From contig OU744736.1 of assembly GCA_916613615.1 (NCBI GenBank), forward strand, positions 7,280,224 to 7,344,223: a DNA stretch of 64,000 bases, written 5' to 3'. Every line of letters starts with the position of its first letter. Position 1 is the first letter of the stretch. The DNA is from Steromphala cineraria (lineage: Eukaryota > Mollusca > Gastropoda > Trochida > Trochidae). The notes beneath the pieces were generated by a model. That model saw only the letters and a list, made by a program, of their open reading frames with translations, was not told the DNA's origin and did not search any database. A program made the position numbers and the translations under genes. Below are positions 24,050 to 37,026 of this stretch, in pieces.

Positions 24050-27000
24050 GTAGGAACTCAACTGTTGGCTTAACAATTCAGATTGTGGTTTAGCTTTGAC
24101 TTGTCACACATGAAAATATTGGTGTTGGTTAGCCATGGTCTTATAGAATCCTTGGTATAGGCCCTTGGCACCGGGTGGCAACATTGTGTACCAAAAACGT
24201 TTTTAAACGATGTAAGTTGATTCATATTCATTCAATCGTATCTGCATTTATATAGCATTAATATCAAGCGAAAATGCCCAAAGGCGCTTTGTTTATCCAT
24301 CGATCATTGGATGTCAGTATCAATGCATACTTTTCCAATATCAACTCCGTTTGTAGTATGCAATTGTTTTGCAGCCACTAACGCAATTATACATCAGGCT
24401 TGATATAACACATTTTCTTGCGAAATCCATTTTGAATCCATTGAAATCAAATATCTTCAAAATATGTCATAACCATATTGGTCATTCTTCACATAATACA
24501 CCCTTAAGTACAACTAAAGCAATAAACAGGCAAGCAAGACGATAGGTATATCGTATGTATAATTATAAACATAATGGTGTTTACATATACATTCAACTGC
24601 ATACCAAAAGACATTTTAACCATGGCACCTAATACAAGGATCCTTACCAGGGATCTCGTGCAAGCTGATACTGATATACCTCTTCACCAGAGATATAAAT
24701 TAACATACTTATTCCACGTGGCCAGTCAGGCGTGTCCCCCAACCCTGTCTGGCAGCGTGTAGAGACCAGCTGACCAGGTGCGGGTGATTATGTCACCCCC
24801 TGTAGTTTCTCCTCCCCCTCCTTGTCCATGGCAATTTCCCCACCCTAAGCAGACGCACCCCCGGGGCTATTATAGGTGGGACTGTCCAGACAGAGGTCAT
24901 ACTATTGCCTGAAGTTTGGGTGGACTTTGATTGGGTTTGATGCTTGGTGTTTTGTACTCGTCTGATAGTTTGATATTGTGTCTTTGGTATATATTGGGAA
25001 GAAATACTGTAAGTGTTGATGGTTTATCAACCAAAGAGGCTGACGTTTCCATTTGTGTACTGGTTTGATTCTGGTTGTTTTCGGTTAATGTTTGGAGATC
25101 GTCGCGAACGATGTAACGGTGGAATCCTGGGGTTATATATCTTATATAAGTTGTTCATAATTTGAAATTGTTGTTTTGGAAGGTATGACAGAAGTTGAGA
25201 AATTACATGAAAAGATGAACTGCAAAGTGGCCGCAACATAAATCCCAATCCACAAAAAAATGACTACGCTTATTTTGAATAACAATAAAACGGTAGCCGC
25301 GATGTGCGGCCCAAACGTTTCAAATTCATGTCAGTAAACATATTCGAGTGTCTGATTCATTTTGTAAAGATGGAAATTGGTTACTATTTTTTTTAAATAG
25401 TTGTACTTAAGACAATAATTATAGGAATGAAATGTTGGAAGTTTCGAGACAATGTTTCTAAACTGAAAAATCCTAAAGAAGCTTCTTGCACTTCTACAAA
25501 GGAAGCAATTGACTCAAACATCGTCCGTAATCAGATAAACACTTCCTCAAAATGAGAAGCGAAGATTGTCTTTGATTCCTGGTTATTCCTATCCGATTCT
25601 GACAATAATTCGATTAAGATTTTTATCTCTAAAATAGACAACACATGCGCCGTATCACACCACCAACTTCCGCTAATTGACATATCACGTGACACGCTTT
25701 GTCACATGACCGTCCTGAAATAGTGCCTGAATGTTTTTTCTATGTGAACTCGTTGTTATGGATCGAAATTGTTTTAAAGGTTTAGAATTTGTTGATTTGT
25801 TTGCTCGATCAATATTGGGCAGTTAATGAAAGTATATAATGAAGAAAACGTCGGTAACTTATTGAGCATTGCAATTGTAATATCCAACTATCAACATATA
25901 TAAATGATATGATTCTTCTTCCGTTTGAAAACAATATATTTCAATAATGACTGAACTAGTAATAGCAGTAGTTCGCAAACTGTTATTCAAAATTTTCGAA
26001 ATGTTTCAATCTGAATTTAATTCTTAAATCAACTTATACCAGAAACTATTTTCAAAAATTCTTTCCTTATGTTTTGCTGAGTATGACTTAACACTTTTCA
26101 TAAAGGTCATTGCCGTATAAACAATAGTTCCATTCATAGAAAATTATGAATGTAGGTTCGTCATTCATAAGTTTTATTATGGGTGTAAAATATGAAATAT
26201 TCAATATCATTAAATTACACTGGTTTAGAGTTTTGGTTTGGATATTTAATAAGAGATGCTTATAATTGAAAAAAATTGCCCTTTTTACTATAATGATTTC
26301 TTAATATGTTTACAAAATTACTGTGAATAATATATACCTTCAAGGAGATTTTATAAAGTAATTGTATATGCATATAGTATATTAACTTATTTTTAACTTC
26401 TGGTTAATGTTTTTATGATTTGGTTGTCTTGTAACCCTTCTTGAAGTAGCTCTTTTATATACCTTGTGGACTTACATTAAGATTTAGATGTCTCTGTCAA
26501 ACTAAATAGCTCCTAGGTTCAGAAAACAACCAAATGTTTCCGATTGTAAGCAGCTGACTTCAAAACCTAGTCATGGGCGTGTTCTTTTAGTGTCGGCGAA
26601 ATATACTTAATTAGATTAATTTGATAGGTTTATTTTCACATAAAAGAACGTTTTGAAAGACTCCCGTGTTTTAACGACAACTCATAACGAGTTTCATGTT
26701 TCATTGAAATGGTATAGATGCGAAAATATGGCTATAAATTTTTTCTTCGCTTTATATCTGACGCGCCTGCGCATCATTGGACATCCGGAATCGCTGCAGA
26801 TGTCACAGACGAACGGAAGCTAAGTGGTCGTCTTAAGATCAATAAATGACGAGAGGACGTCACGTGGTTTTATTGTCCTAAATCTTAAGTTGATATACCC
26901 ATTTATTACAAACAGATGTCTTTGACACGCCTCGTTGGACATTAACAGTAAACGAAAACAAGAGTTATGCCGTTTCACGTCAGTCCCTGCAAGACTTATG

Positions 27001-27228
27001 TTAGTTCAGATTTTACGTACATTGGGATGGATGAAAAATCACGTCTGTTAAATAATAATGATGTAATATTAAACATCTTGTGATTCAAGTGACGTACCGT
27101 ACTGGAAAATGTAATATTTACCTTCTTGTGTTATCATATTAACATTGAATGGGTTTATTGGACAGAAATCTTGCTTTAATTAAAAGTGGCCATGATTGTT
27201 TGTTTTACATTGTTAAAATTAATAACCT
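24050..27228 (+). other. Alx intron 3, first part
   Basis: No coding. A GC-richer stretch at 24700-24930 contains a CCACGTGG E-box, CAGGTG and C-rich runs. At 25684-25708 TCACGTGAC and GTCACATGA face each other as an inverted repeat. These could be regulatory, but nothing beyond composition and short motifs supports it. Confidence 0.4.
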
Positions 27229-27584
27229 TTAAAGGGACAGTAGCACGTTTTTAGGGGAAATATGAAATAATGTCAGGAAAATAAAATAAATGGTTCCAAT
27301 TGAAAGACAATGTTTATAAACTAAATGAAGCAGTAATAAATCAAATATATAATGTAAAGTTCATCCATGCGATTCCTTTTTCTTACGCATAATGAATTAA
27401 AGGTAAAAATTGCAGCCAATGGACATCATGTGAAGCTTCATAATTAGTTCTCTGACTATGGACGATTGGTTTGAGTAACAAGATTTTTTGACACTGTCAA
27501 AATAATACATTTAGCATTAACGTACAATTATCAGTGTAAAATTGAAATATAAAATTTTCAAAAAACATGCTACTGCTCCTTTAA
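27229..27584 (-). mobile_element. TTAA-flanked MITE, copy C (356 bp)
   Basis: TTAAAGGGACAGTAGCACG at the left and CATGCTACTGCTCCTTTAA at the right form a terminal inverted repeat with a few mismatches, and TTAA is present at both ends. Orientation matches copy B. It is more diverged than A and B, so it is probably an older insertion. Confidence 0.88.
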
Positions 27585-27899
27585 AGTTATTGGGTAGGAA
27601 GATACATGAGAATTATAGGGAAACAGTTGAAATGTTGCCATTTGCGTACCTAAAAAAAGTTTTCGGTTCGTGTAGACAAGTCAATTGAAGGTACAAGTGT
27701 TTGTAATGCACGTATTCTGTCAGTACCATGCCATGGTAAATTGCAGTGCTATATGTTTTAATATTCAAGTACTCAACCTTGCATAAAACCAAAATCATAT
27801 GAACGATTTTGTCCCAAAACAAATCAACGAACCGCAACCACAGCACGGCTTCAAACCCATTCACGTTGAGTGAAATGACACATTAATTCAAAGAAAAAT

Positions 27900-29100
27900 A
27901 AACCAATTCCAACGACCCGAGGTGAAAAACAATCGCCTCCCTGGTATTTGCCCAGGAAAAACTCACTTAAAATCGCGTCGGTGGACGGGAGTCTATTAAA
28001 TCGTTTAAAACGCAAAGAGAACTAACATTAACAAAAACAAACAGCGAGGGATTCCTCCCGCCAGCCCATTGGCTTTGTGATAAGCATCGGAAGATAAGAT
28101 TCAATTAGAGAAATAAGCGTGGCTCAGCGGGCCTGGGTTGGAACTGGTCTGTCTCCGGAGAGGGCATTGGAACCGAACAGATCTCTTGGAGAGGAGAATG
28201 TAGATTGTGTTCTGATTTTTAACTTAGTTGAAAGAAGCCTTGTATAAACTTGGTTATGATTATGTAGCCCGATGTAGAAACGGATATTTGCTAATGTAAA
28301 TGTTATAGAAACGGATATATGATAATGAATTCTGTCAGTCGTCAGGAAAGCTATGGAAAGACGTGTTTACAATGCATGTTGTTCAAAATTTCGAATTATA
28401 ATATGGCAAATGTATTAATATTGGTTTATTAATCCTTCTTTTCTTTTGTCCATCGTACTTATCAATCCTTAATTAAACAGCTACTTTACAACAATCTATG
28501 AACAAATTTTAATTATCGATATTTTTAAGGAAAGATATCAAAATATTGGCATTCCCAAAAATTTGACAGTGTAGGACCGTGAGCATTCAAGTCTCGTCTT
28601 ATCAATACAATTACGCTAATCGTCTATTGACCAATGAGAAGCGAGTATTGCAGTGTGTTGGGGTGTGACTGGTCCCTATTAGCCACACATGGAAGCTCAA
28701 GGCGGCAGGAGAGAGGAAAGTTTACATGCCCCGTGTTAGGGGAATCTCTCCTCTTGACAGAAACAACGTGCATCTAATAAGCCCAGTAGCGCTGATATTT
28801 TCACGAGAATTCAGCCAAATTTACATTGTTTGCTTTTAATCAGTTGTACGACTGGCAGCATGTTGAAACAGTGAAGGGGTCTTTACCCCTATCCCAGGTG
28901 ACCCCTGACCCTAAACAAATACGTAATAGGTTGTTTTGGGCAGGCCTGAGCTCGCTGACTCATTTGACATCTTATGTTCGCACAGCCGGAAGTTATCACT
29001 TTTGAACGTTCTAAGCTGGCCGCTGATTGGCGTACACTCATGTGACAACGAGCCGACTTGGGCGGACATCGGGTTAATCTGCAGTTTTACCCTGAAATTG
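27900..29100 (+). promoter_or_regulatory. GC-richer block in Alx intron 3, candidate enhancer
   Basis: Base composition rises well above the flanks for about 1.2 kb, without an open frame. Short motifs include CCCATTGGC (CCAAT), TGATAAG and AGATAAG (GATA type), TCAATTAG and ATTACGCTAATC (homeodomain type). Such blocks in the large intron of a developmental regulator are often conserved enhancers. This is inference from composition only. Confidence 0.3.
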
Positions 29101-31197
29101 TTTTTCTGATTTTTATATCGTGTTGGCTTTTATTTAAAGTGTTTATGTATGTTTTTAAACGAAACGACAAGCTTGGAGTATGTCTTGTATCCATCTCGCC
29201 TCCAGTCAGTTGGGTTCTATGACGCTTTGCCCTGTGTTGTTAATGTCGGCTCCAAATAAAAGTGACAAGGGCTCTTTTTCATTTGACTATAATTGCTATT
29301 TTTAACCCAAATGCATTCTGCCATTCAAGAATCAATATATTTTAGAAATTCAATCCATATTGGTAGCGATTAGTACGTTACATAACGTTATTAGTTATCT
29401 AAGCTAAAACGTGTGATCAATAGAAAGCAAACATGATGGAATAGAAGCCAATCAGTGTCATTGGCGATGAAATTAATTAACATCTGTTTTATACTTGAGA
29501 AAGGATATGCAAAAATTAAATAGTTCAAAAGAAATAAGCAATTTCCACTTGTTCAACTTAAAGTTAGTGGTCCGCCATTTGTTTTCTTTCAAAACGAGGG
29601 TTTTTAAAAAGGCAGATAAAAATCCCGTAATGGGTTATATATATGTACATGTCAATTATTGGCACATAAAACGCTTCTAAACGTGAATGAATCATACGGG
29701 CCGAATCTTTAATCGCATTAAACTGATTCCACTTTTACACCAACCCGACATCTTGGTTAGGCGGTGCAAGCCTTTTTATAAAGTCATTTCCTTGAGTTTC
29801 GTAGACATGTGGCGACAATAGCTTCAAAGCGAAAACAAAATCATTTGAACTTTCGATCTTTTACGTGTGGTAATCAACAGACTTCAAAGAGAATTTGGAT
29901 TCATATCAAAACTTACTTTAAAAGCAGGGACGTTCATTTAAAGTGAAGAGAAATTTATCACCAAGCCAGCCCCCGCTGTCCAGAAGTTGTGCATTTGTAT
30001 ATATGATCAGCGTTATGTTATCCGCGTTCTACACCACATTACGGCGTCATATTGAGCTCTGCGAATTAAAATGACGACTTTTTTTCGTTATATGCGCTTA
30101 AAAGCCTCAAAAGTGCAGTTTCGTGTGTCATATCAGAACATGATAAAACATATTTATTTTTATATTCCATGTAAAAGCAAAATCAAAGACGATATTCTTA
30201 ATGACGACTGTTTGCTCAGATAGGATTTCTTATTTACATTCTGCTTACAGGACCAAGGAACCAATATCTTTGCAAATGCTGAACAAGATTGATTACTCTC
30301 TATGCATAACTATGAAACAATTAATCTTTGTCTACGCATATAATTCAAGACTAAAAAATTTTATCTTCGAGAGATGAATATCTTTATTTCAATAAAGCAA
30401 ACTGAATATTTAATTTATTATCAGTAGGTCAATTGCCCTATGCATCATCCGTGTGAAAAATGAAGTAACCTCCATCCGTAGGGGTTTCAAAGTTAAGAGG
30501 GATTTGATGATAGTTTATGTGATATCAAAAGCATGGTTAGACCAAACTATTTCGAATTACAGCTTTCCGAACAACCCCAAGGCCTGAATCCGAACCGTTG
30601 CACCCCTCCTTTTATGTTCACGTTTTACACATTTAAGGACCCGCACCCTCCACGAAATCTCAAAGTCCATTGTCTCAAAAACATCACTCCACTTTAAGTA
30701 CCCACATCTAATTAATTAGGATTTCGTCAGCAGTAACTTCATGCCGTTCCCTGCTTCTTCCAATACCTCATCGAACATATAGGGGTAGTCTCCCAAAAAG
30801 TCCCTGAAACAAAATATCTATTTATCCCCATGCAAGTCTATGTTATTGTAGCAAGTCTAGATGAACGCAGTTTCTCAAAATGAACAGCTTCAGTGGGCTC
30901 CTTTTTAATTTTAATATTTACTGGCTGCATTAAAGATGCATTTTCATTTCATAGAATATTAGTCTAATATAGGGCCACCCCCTGAAAATACCTCTGCTCC
31001 TTCAAAAACTTTAGCCATATATAAAGTACAAAACCTTGACTCTTTTAGATGCCTACCCTAACGGAAAATATACACCCTTCCCATTCAATTACCCATATAG
31101 TCCAGTGGCAAGACCCACATTTTTTAAAAAAGTTTGTTTTGTCTATTAACAATGGTTTTATTGCATTTTTCAATAGTCCATAGTATATACTTGAAAT
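29101..31197 (+). other. Alx intron 3, no gene seen
   Basis: Mostly AT-rich. TAATTAATTA occurs at 30709-30718. A C-rich, low-G strand bias is visible around 30540-31110 just outside the transposon; it has no clear coding frame. Confidence 0.4.
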
Positions 31198-34100
31198 TTA
31201 GCCTGGGTGGCCACTCGCCACCCTTGTGGGTTTTTCAAAATCCAAGATGGCCGCCATAGTGGCCAAAATAGTGAGCAAAAATCCATCAATGATAATGATT
31301 TGATTACAAAGGTACTAGAATTGTTATTTTGGAGTCAATATATATATTGTCAAGGACAAGGAATCTTATCATCCTATTATAAACTATTTTGTGATTCTCT
31401 TGACAATAAAAATCCAAGATGGCCGCCATGGAGGTCAAAATTGTGAGCTAAAATCTATTGATGATAATGACTAGTATGGATATAACCCTAGTAGATTCAT
31501 AATGTTGGGTGTTAAGATATATGTTGTCAAGGACAAGGATTCTTATTGTCCTATTTTAAGACAATTTGTTGACTCTTTATAATAATAATCCAAGATGGCC
31601 GCCAAACCATGCATTCGAGAACATCATCAAAATACCAGAAATCGTACATTTTATACATTGTCATCCTCATCACTGATTTCGTCCTCAAAGTCATTGGTTT
31701 CGTCATGATTGTTGGCAGTGTCTGCTTCTACTTGATTGATTGCTTCATCAGTGTCCCGTGTGTTCAAAGGATTCAAACAGCTTTGACCACCACCACAGGC
31801 ACAGAACATTGTGCAAGGAAGTTGACTCCCCCTGTAGCTATGAAGAACAACCACATTTGACCAACTTCAAGATTTGTTCAGGAGCATAGGGTACTCCTTG
31901 TGCCATATTTCTTGGAATGAGACGCTTGTTTGTTTCATCTGCTTCCCAACCATAATCCATCGCATTGAGAGAAGGAGGATCTCCACTTAGGGCTGTGTAC
32001 CACTGAGCAACCGGGAAGTGTGCTCTGTAGCTCAAATGCTTGAGTTGTTGGTGGTAAGCCCGACAATTTTGGTGCTGCAGTTGACGTTCCTGTTTTCTGT
32101 GCCAATAGCTGCTGTCTGCATTCCGTCATGGAAGAACATGGTGCTTTACAACCATAGCATGCAGCCATGAATTCAGTCGATTGGTTGACAACGTCGGTGA
32201 GTGTTGCCGTAGACCTGCCAAGTTGATCAAGTGTGTGGCCTTGTCTTATCACCTTCACTGCTTTTGTCTTCCCAATTCCATATGTTGCTGCAACTGAGTC
32301 ACATCCAGTAATGGCATGAAGTGCTAGGATTGAGGACATGATGTCGGAATGTTTGCGAGCAGTTTCCTTTATGTCAATGCAAGATCGACCCTTGACTGGC
32401 GACTGCATAGTCATTGGTGACTCCAGCTTCTCACTCAACTAGAAGTACAGTAGTAAAGCCAACACGTCTGTATCATCAGAAACAACAGCGATTCTTGATT
32501 CAGGATCCTCCTTAGCAATGTGGATGGCTTGTTGGGTGAGGAAGATGTCTGCTTCTTCATGAGATGAAGAGAGATCTTCACGATGAGTTGTTTGTCCTTC
32601 AGACACTTGTGTGGGCTTGGACTCATCTGCTGTAAGAAGTAGCTTGTGATACTGAATTGATTGAAGCAAGAACTCAATATCACTTAGTATTTGCTCACAA
32701 ATAAGTTTGTTCAACCGTGCCTTGTTGGTGTAGTTCTTGAGCACTGTATCTCGAGCAGGCAATGGAGTCTTCAGTGTCAGATGATGGATACGACTACTTG
32801 TTGCTCTGGCAGATCGGGTATTACTTTTGGTTGAGTAGTCATGATATCTGTCAAAACACAAGTAGACATCAGCTACAGACAAAAGCAGAGAGAGTCATGC
32901 CTTGAATCCAGACATGAAAGTCGCAACAGTTCCCTGAGCAGGCCAATCAAGTGTCCAAATAACAGCTGACACATCCAGCACGATAGCGTTTGGGCTCATT
33001 GTCAAACGTTGTGAGACATCCACTTTAATGTTCTTCAGTGTGGACTTTCCGGTAGCAACTCGCATTTGGCCATCAGCATGAAACATGGATGGTGGATAGG
33101 CTGTGAGTTCTGTAGCAAGGACTTCCTGAAAGTTGAGAGTCCTCTGACTGACTAGGAGGCCAATGACGCGAGCATAGATCGCTTCTTGGTCAATCACAGC
33201 ATGTTCTCCGACAGTCAGATGTTTCTTCTTTGTATTGAATCTGACTACTTCTCTTGAAAGTGATGTGTAGAAACCTTCTGGCCAGGATTTTTCGAACTGG
33301 ATCATTTGATCACCCCCAATGTCCACGGCATTGTCAACATTGACATCTGGTTGGGCAACTTGACCAGTCTTGATGTTGAGCAGAGATCCACTTTCATGAC
33401 TTTCTGGATCCATGGGATTAATACATGACAGCAGTATTTTGCGCAACGACTGACGATCATCCCCATCCCGATTGATATGACTTGGCGATTCTTCCTTGTG
33501 TGTCATTTGCACTGCCTCTTCATTTCCAGACATTTTCTTGAGGTCTCCGGTCATGGTCATGGTCGCATCCATACTGTACACCCATGTTGCCATGGTTTGA
33601 GGCCTTTCTGTTGTTCCAATAATGCCACCTGGACCATGTCCTTTTCTCATTCAGTTCGTCTCTATGAACATGTCGCTCCATTGTCCATTGTAGATCCCAG
33701 CATTATGGTGAAGTGATTGTTGTCCGTTGCAGAATCTCTCCAACATTACTGGGCCAAGCCAGGTCATAGAACGTACGTAGTAGAGCCCATATCTACCATA
33801 GTTGTACTTGTGTGCAGCAAACATATAGGGCAGCATGTCCTCAGCGGTTTTGATGTGCAGAGGCCAGTTTCCTTCATGTGATGCTCGACAAAACCTCATC
33901 ATCAGAAAAGTGGGCTTGATGATGTTACAGACCCACAGCTTTGTGGTGCGACTCTGCACTGAGAGGGCGTCTAGAGCCTCCTCCAGATTATCCATATTGC
34001 TTATGTCTGAATTTTCCTTCTCAAACACTGGTCGGAGCAATTCTTCTGTAAGCAGTCGTAGGGCACGAACATTTTGACAACCATGTAATGATAGAAAGAA

Positions 34101-34994
34101 TATATATATACTCACCAAAGAAGTAGAAAAACAGCAACATTAGTAGTGAAAATAAGCGTCTGCTTACAGGAAGACATGGTGAATGTCATAAAGGGAGACA
34201 ACTCCCTCAGGGTTTCCTTACAACTTATTTGAATTGTGTGACTCAATTCCAGTCCTCAGGTGGATTTTTTAAAAATAAATTGCTGATGAATTGTTGTGCA
34301 TTGTTTGTGATAAATTATTTGCATTACGTAGCGTAAAAGACATTAGATATAATTTAGGGGGAGTGCATGTGTCTTATATCATATGAAAATGATGTATAAA
34401 CAAATATGATTAAAAACATATTTAATTCATATATCAATTTCAGACTGATGACGAATATGAATAAATAAGGAATATTTGTTAGATGTTATAGTTAAGTCTA
34501 AAAATTATTAATCTTAATATTTGCAGCCATGGTTGAGATATTGTAAATTTTAGGAAAACATGACTCAGCATTATTATAGAGAACTTATCCGAAGCGATCA
34601 CACCAACATGTTTTTTTTAAAATTGGAAATGGACATTAAGTCTTGTGATGTCTTAAACATGACTGTTACATATAGTTAATATAGTTAATAGCTATTGGAA
34701 GAGGTAATTATTGTAATATCAGCGATCACGATTAAACATTATATCTTTTCTTTGCGTTTTCTAGTGTATTTAGCGGCCATCTTGGATTTTTTTTCGCAAC
34801 AAATGACCCCCAAATACTAAATTAACAATGTTTGACAATGAAAAGTTAAAATTCATCTCAAATTATGCTCTTCTACTCGATCTAGAACAAATGTTGTGAA
34901 GATATATAGGTTTATACGTTCATGGCAGCCATCTTGGCGGCCATCTTGGATTTTGAAAAAGCCACCAGGGTGGCGAGCGGCCACCCGGGCTAAA
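31198..34994 (-). mobile_element. 3.8-kb DNA transposon with 56-bp inverted repeats, decayed
   Basis: Left end 31201-31256 and right end 34935-34990 are inverted copies with about five mismatches, both beginning GCCYGGGTGGCC and running into CCAAGATGGCCGCCA. Each terminus contains its own hairpin (GGGTGGC...GCCACCC). The CCAAGATGGCCGCC word recurs subterminally near 31410 and 31590 on the left, and inverted near 34775 and 34925 on the right. Left subterminal units are about 175-bp tandem repeats sharing TTGTCAAGGACAAGGA. The interior encodes the pseudogene at 31651-34118. No clear target duplication was found, so the superfamily is unassigned. Confidence 0.85.
31651..34118 (-). pseudogene. 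Transposon-borne FEN1/PIN-like nuclease protein, disrupted
   Basis: Four consecutive minus-strand segments share one frame from 34118 to about 32030. They are broken by TGA at 33651-33653, TGA at 32895-32897 and TAG at 32439-32441; frameshifts follow near 32030 and near 31850. The N-terminal part has GNWPLHI..AEDMLPYMFA, YGRYGLYY and GPGGIIG, a pattern I know from a widespread uncharacterised animal protein family. The middle and end hold HEEADIFLTQQ, VVSDDTDVLALL and TGCDSVAATYGIGKTKAVKVI, which resemble the acidic active site and helix-two-turn-helix of FEN1/XPG nucleases. The C-terminus has KCGCSS and CTMFCACGGGQSC, a Cys-rich CXC-like motif. The upstream start is unclear. Confidence 0.75.
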
Positions 34995-35524
34995 AATCAT
35001 CAAGACACTTGGTGCTATATAAAAAAGCAAAGAAACACTTGTTAATAATCACAACAAGGTAAATTGGCCTGCCTCTGGACTAATAGCATACCCACCCTAT
35101 GTCCCCTCTTATGTCTAATAATGTCCTACCCCTACCACATATATAACATGATCCCCTTGCTCTCATCTATACCCTCGGTCCCCTCATATACCCTACCCTA
35201 ACATCACATATAGCCAACACGCAAAAACTACTCGTCCAACAAAACTGTTCATACATATTACCATTTTCATACATATAGTGTCCCTAGCTTTAAATTACGC
35301 CTAGGTTTCTTTTGCTTTCCAGCATCCCTATCGACCCCTTGCCCCTAGCCAAACGCTCACACAGTAGTTAATAAGAATGTTAACCTCAATAAAACCGTAT
35401 TGAAAGTATGTCTGGATCTGAAGTAAACTCTTTTAAAAAAATCATTTAATATCAGGCCCCTTTCTGAATTTTTTTTTTTTCATTTTTGAGAATAATTTCA
35501 GAGACAGATTGTTAGTCTGAACTC
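34995..35524 (+). other. Alx intron 3, no gene seen
   Basis: C-rich and A-rich sequence without an open frame; nothing recognisable between the transposon and the SINE. Confidence 0.4.
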
Positions 35525-35720
35525 ATACCCCGCTCCCAGTAGCACACACGTGTGGGCAGTCTGGTACAAGACCACCGGCTAACTGAAGACACGTGGGTTC
35601 GAACCCTGTTTGTGTAGGTAGGGCGGACAGTGCTAGTGGCCCAGCTTACACGCAACGTGTAAACAAACCAGGACTAGTCCAATCTTCACCAATAGCTTCG
35701 GTGTTCATCTTTACCTGGAC
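35525..35720 (+). mobile_element. tRNA-derived SINE (approximate ends)
   Basis: A B-box GGGTTCGAACCC lies at 35595-35606, preceded by GTCTGGTACAAGACCACCGGCTAAC, which fits a degenerate tRNA head. It is followed by a non-tRNA body (GGTAGGGCGGACAGTGCTAGTGGCCC). The cloverleaf is not intact, so I read it as a SINE rather than a tRNA gene. Ends are estimated from composition. Confidence 0.5.
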
Positions 35721-36682
35721 ACATGCTTGAAACATGTGCACGTGTTGGCGTCATGCACGTGCTTAGAAGGGTCGGTCAAATATTGATTGGGTACAAATAT
35801 GGACTAACTGATTCTTTCTAATGTCCTTGGTATTATCAATGGCAGTGAAATAAGTATCAGATACAGAAGATCTGTTACATACTATTCCGTCTTCATGGTT
35901 TTGAATAAACCTTAACAATGATATCATATTTTTTGGTGAATTTTTTTTCTATCTAAGTATCCATTACCGAATATACTGAAAATAACTTTGTTTTTAAATT
36001 CAATTTATTAGTTTGTCCCTGAACCCTGTCGAAGCATGCGTTGTGAGGGTAGGATATGTGTGGAGGTAATTGACGTACAGTTGTTGAGGCTTGATTATAC
36101 CGGGTTAATAGATGTTACATCAGGTACAGACACCGAAAAGTCGCATTTCATGCAATAAAGAAGTTGACTATCCGTAAGAACTTGTTCTTCTACATCTTCT
36201 TAGGTTATCTAATTATCTGAAAGAGAAACAGGCTAACACAATAGGCAAAATACACGAGGTTAATTTTTTAACAACATATCCATAACGATGTCATTCGCCT
36301 TATCTGTACATTAATTTGAGTGTGTCCTCTACTCATTGCTTTTTTTCAGATACGAAAACCGTTTAGAATTTTTGCGTTATTGTGACGTTTGAAATGGTAA
36401 ATTTATTACTGGATAACTAATCAGTTTCTCCGTGCGGTGACTTTCTTTCTTCGCTCCATTCATCGTAACAATCGTTATGTTCAACATTGTTTTCAGTTGT
36501 AAAGTGTAGATACTTTCTATAAATGTGCATGTAATAAAGGAACAACGTATAGAGATGTATGTTTTACAACAAGGAGGTGTAAGTAGACAGGCAAAAACTA
36601 AAAGACAAATAAACAAATGGTTTAGGGAGAAGAAGAAGAAGAAGAATATTCTAATAAAAAAATTAAAATAAGTAAAAGCACA
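35721..36682 (+). other. Alx intron 3, no gene seen
   Basis: AT-rich, with a short GAA repeat near 36630-36647. No feature supported. Confidence 0.4.
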
Positions 36683-37026
36683 TTAAAGGGACAGTGACAC
36701 GTTTTTTGAAAATTTTATAATCTCAATTTGTCACTGATAATTGAACGTTAATGTTAAATGTATTATTATTACATTACACAAACCAATCATCAATAGTCAG
36801 AGAAAAATTTGTAAAAATGCATGCAGGCAAAGTCCAAATGGCGGCCATTTTTGTGTGATCACCTTTAATTCATTTGGTGTAAGAAAAAGGAATCGCAAGA
36901 CTAAATTTTAAATTTTTTTACTGCTATGTCTAGTTTAAATACATTGTCTTCCAAGTTGAACCTTTTATTTTAATTTTCCTGACATAACCTCATATTCCCC
37001 CTAAAAACGTGCTACCGCCACTTTAA
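36683..37026 (+). mobile_element. TTAA-flanked MITE, copy D (344 bp)
   Basis: TTAAAGGGACAGTGACACG at the left and CGTGCTACCGCCACTTTAA at the right bound an interior matching copy A in the same orientation (GCGGCCATTTTTGTGTGA, AAGGAATCGCA). It has more substitutions and small deletions than A and B. Confidence 0.87.

Noticed and set aside
31141..31210. Target-site duplication of the 3.8-kb transposon
   Set aside because: The left flank (TTGAAATTT) and right flank (AAAAATCAT) show no convincing shared direct repeat, so I do not claim one.
33477..34077. Plus-strand frames opposite the transposon gene
   Set aside because: They are antisense shadows of the minus-strand nuclease-like pseudogene.
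35560..35620. tRNA gene
   Set aside because: A good B box is present but the cloverleaf is not intact and a SINE-like body follows.
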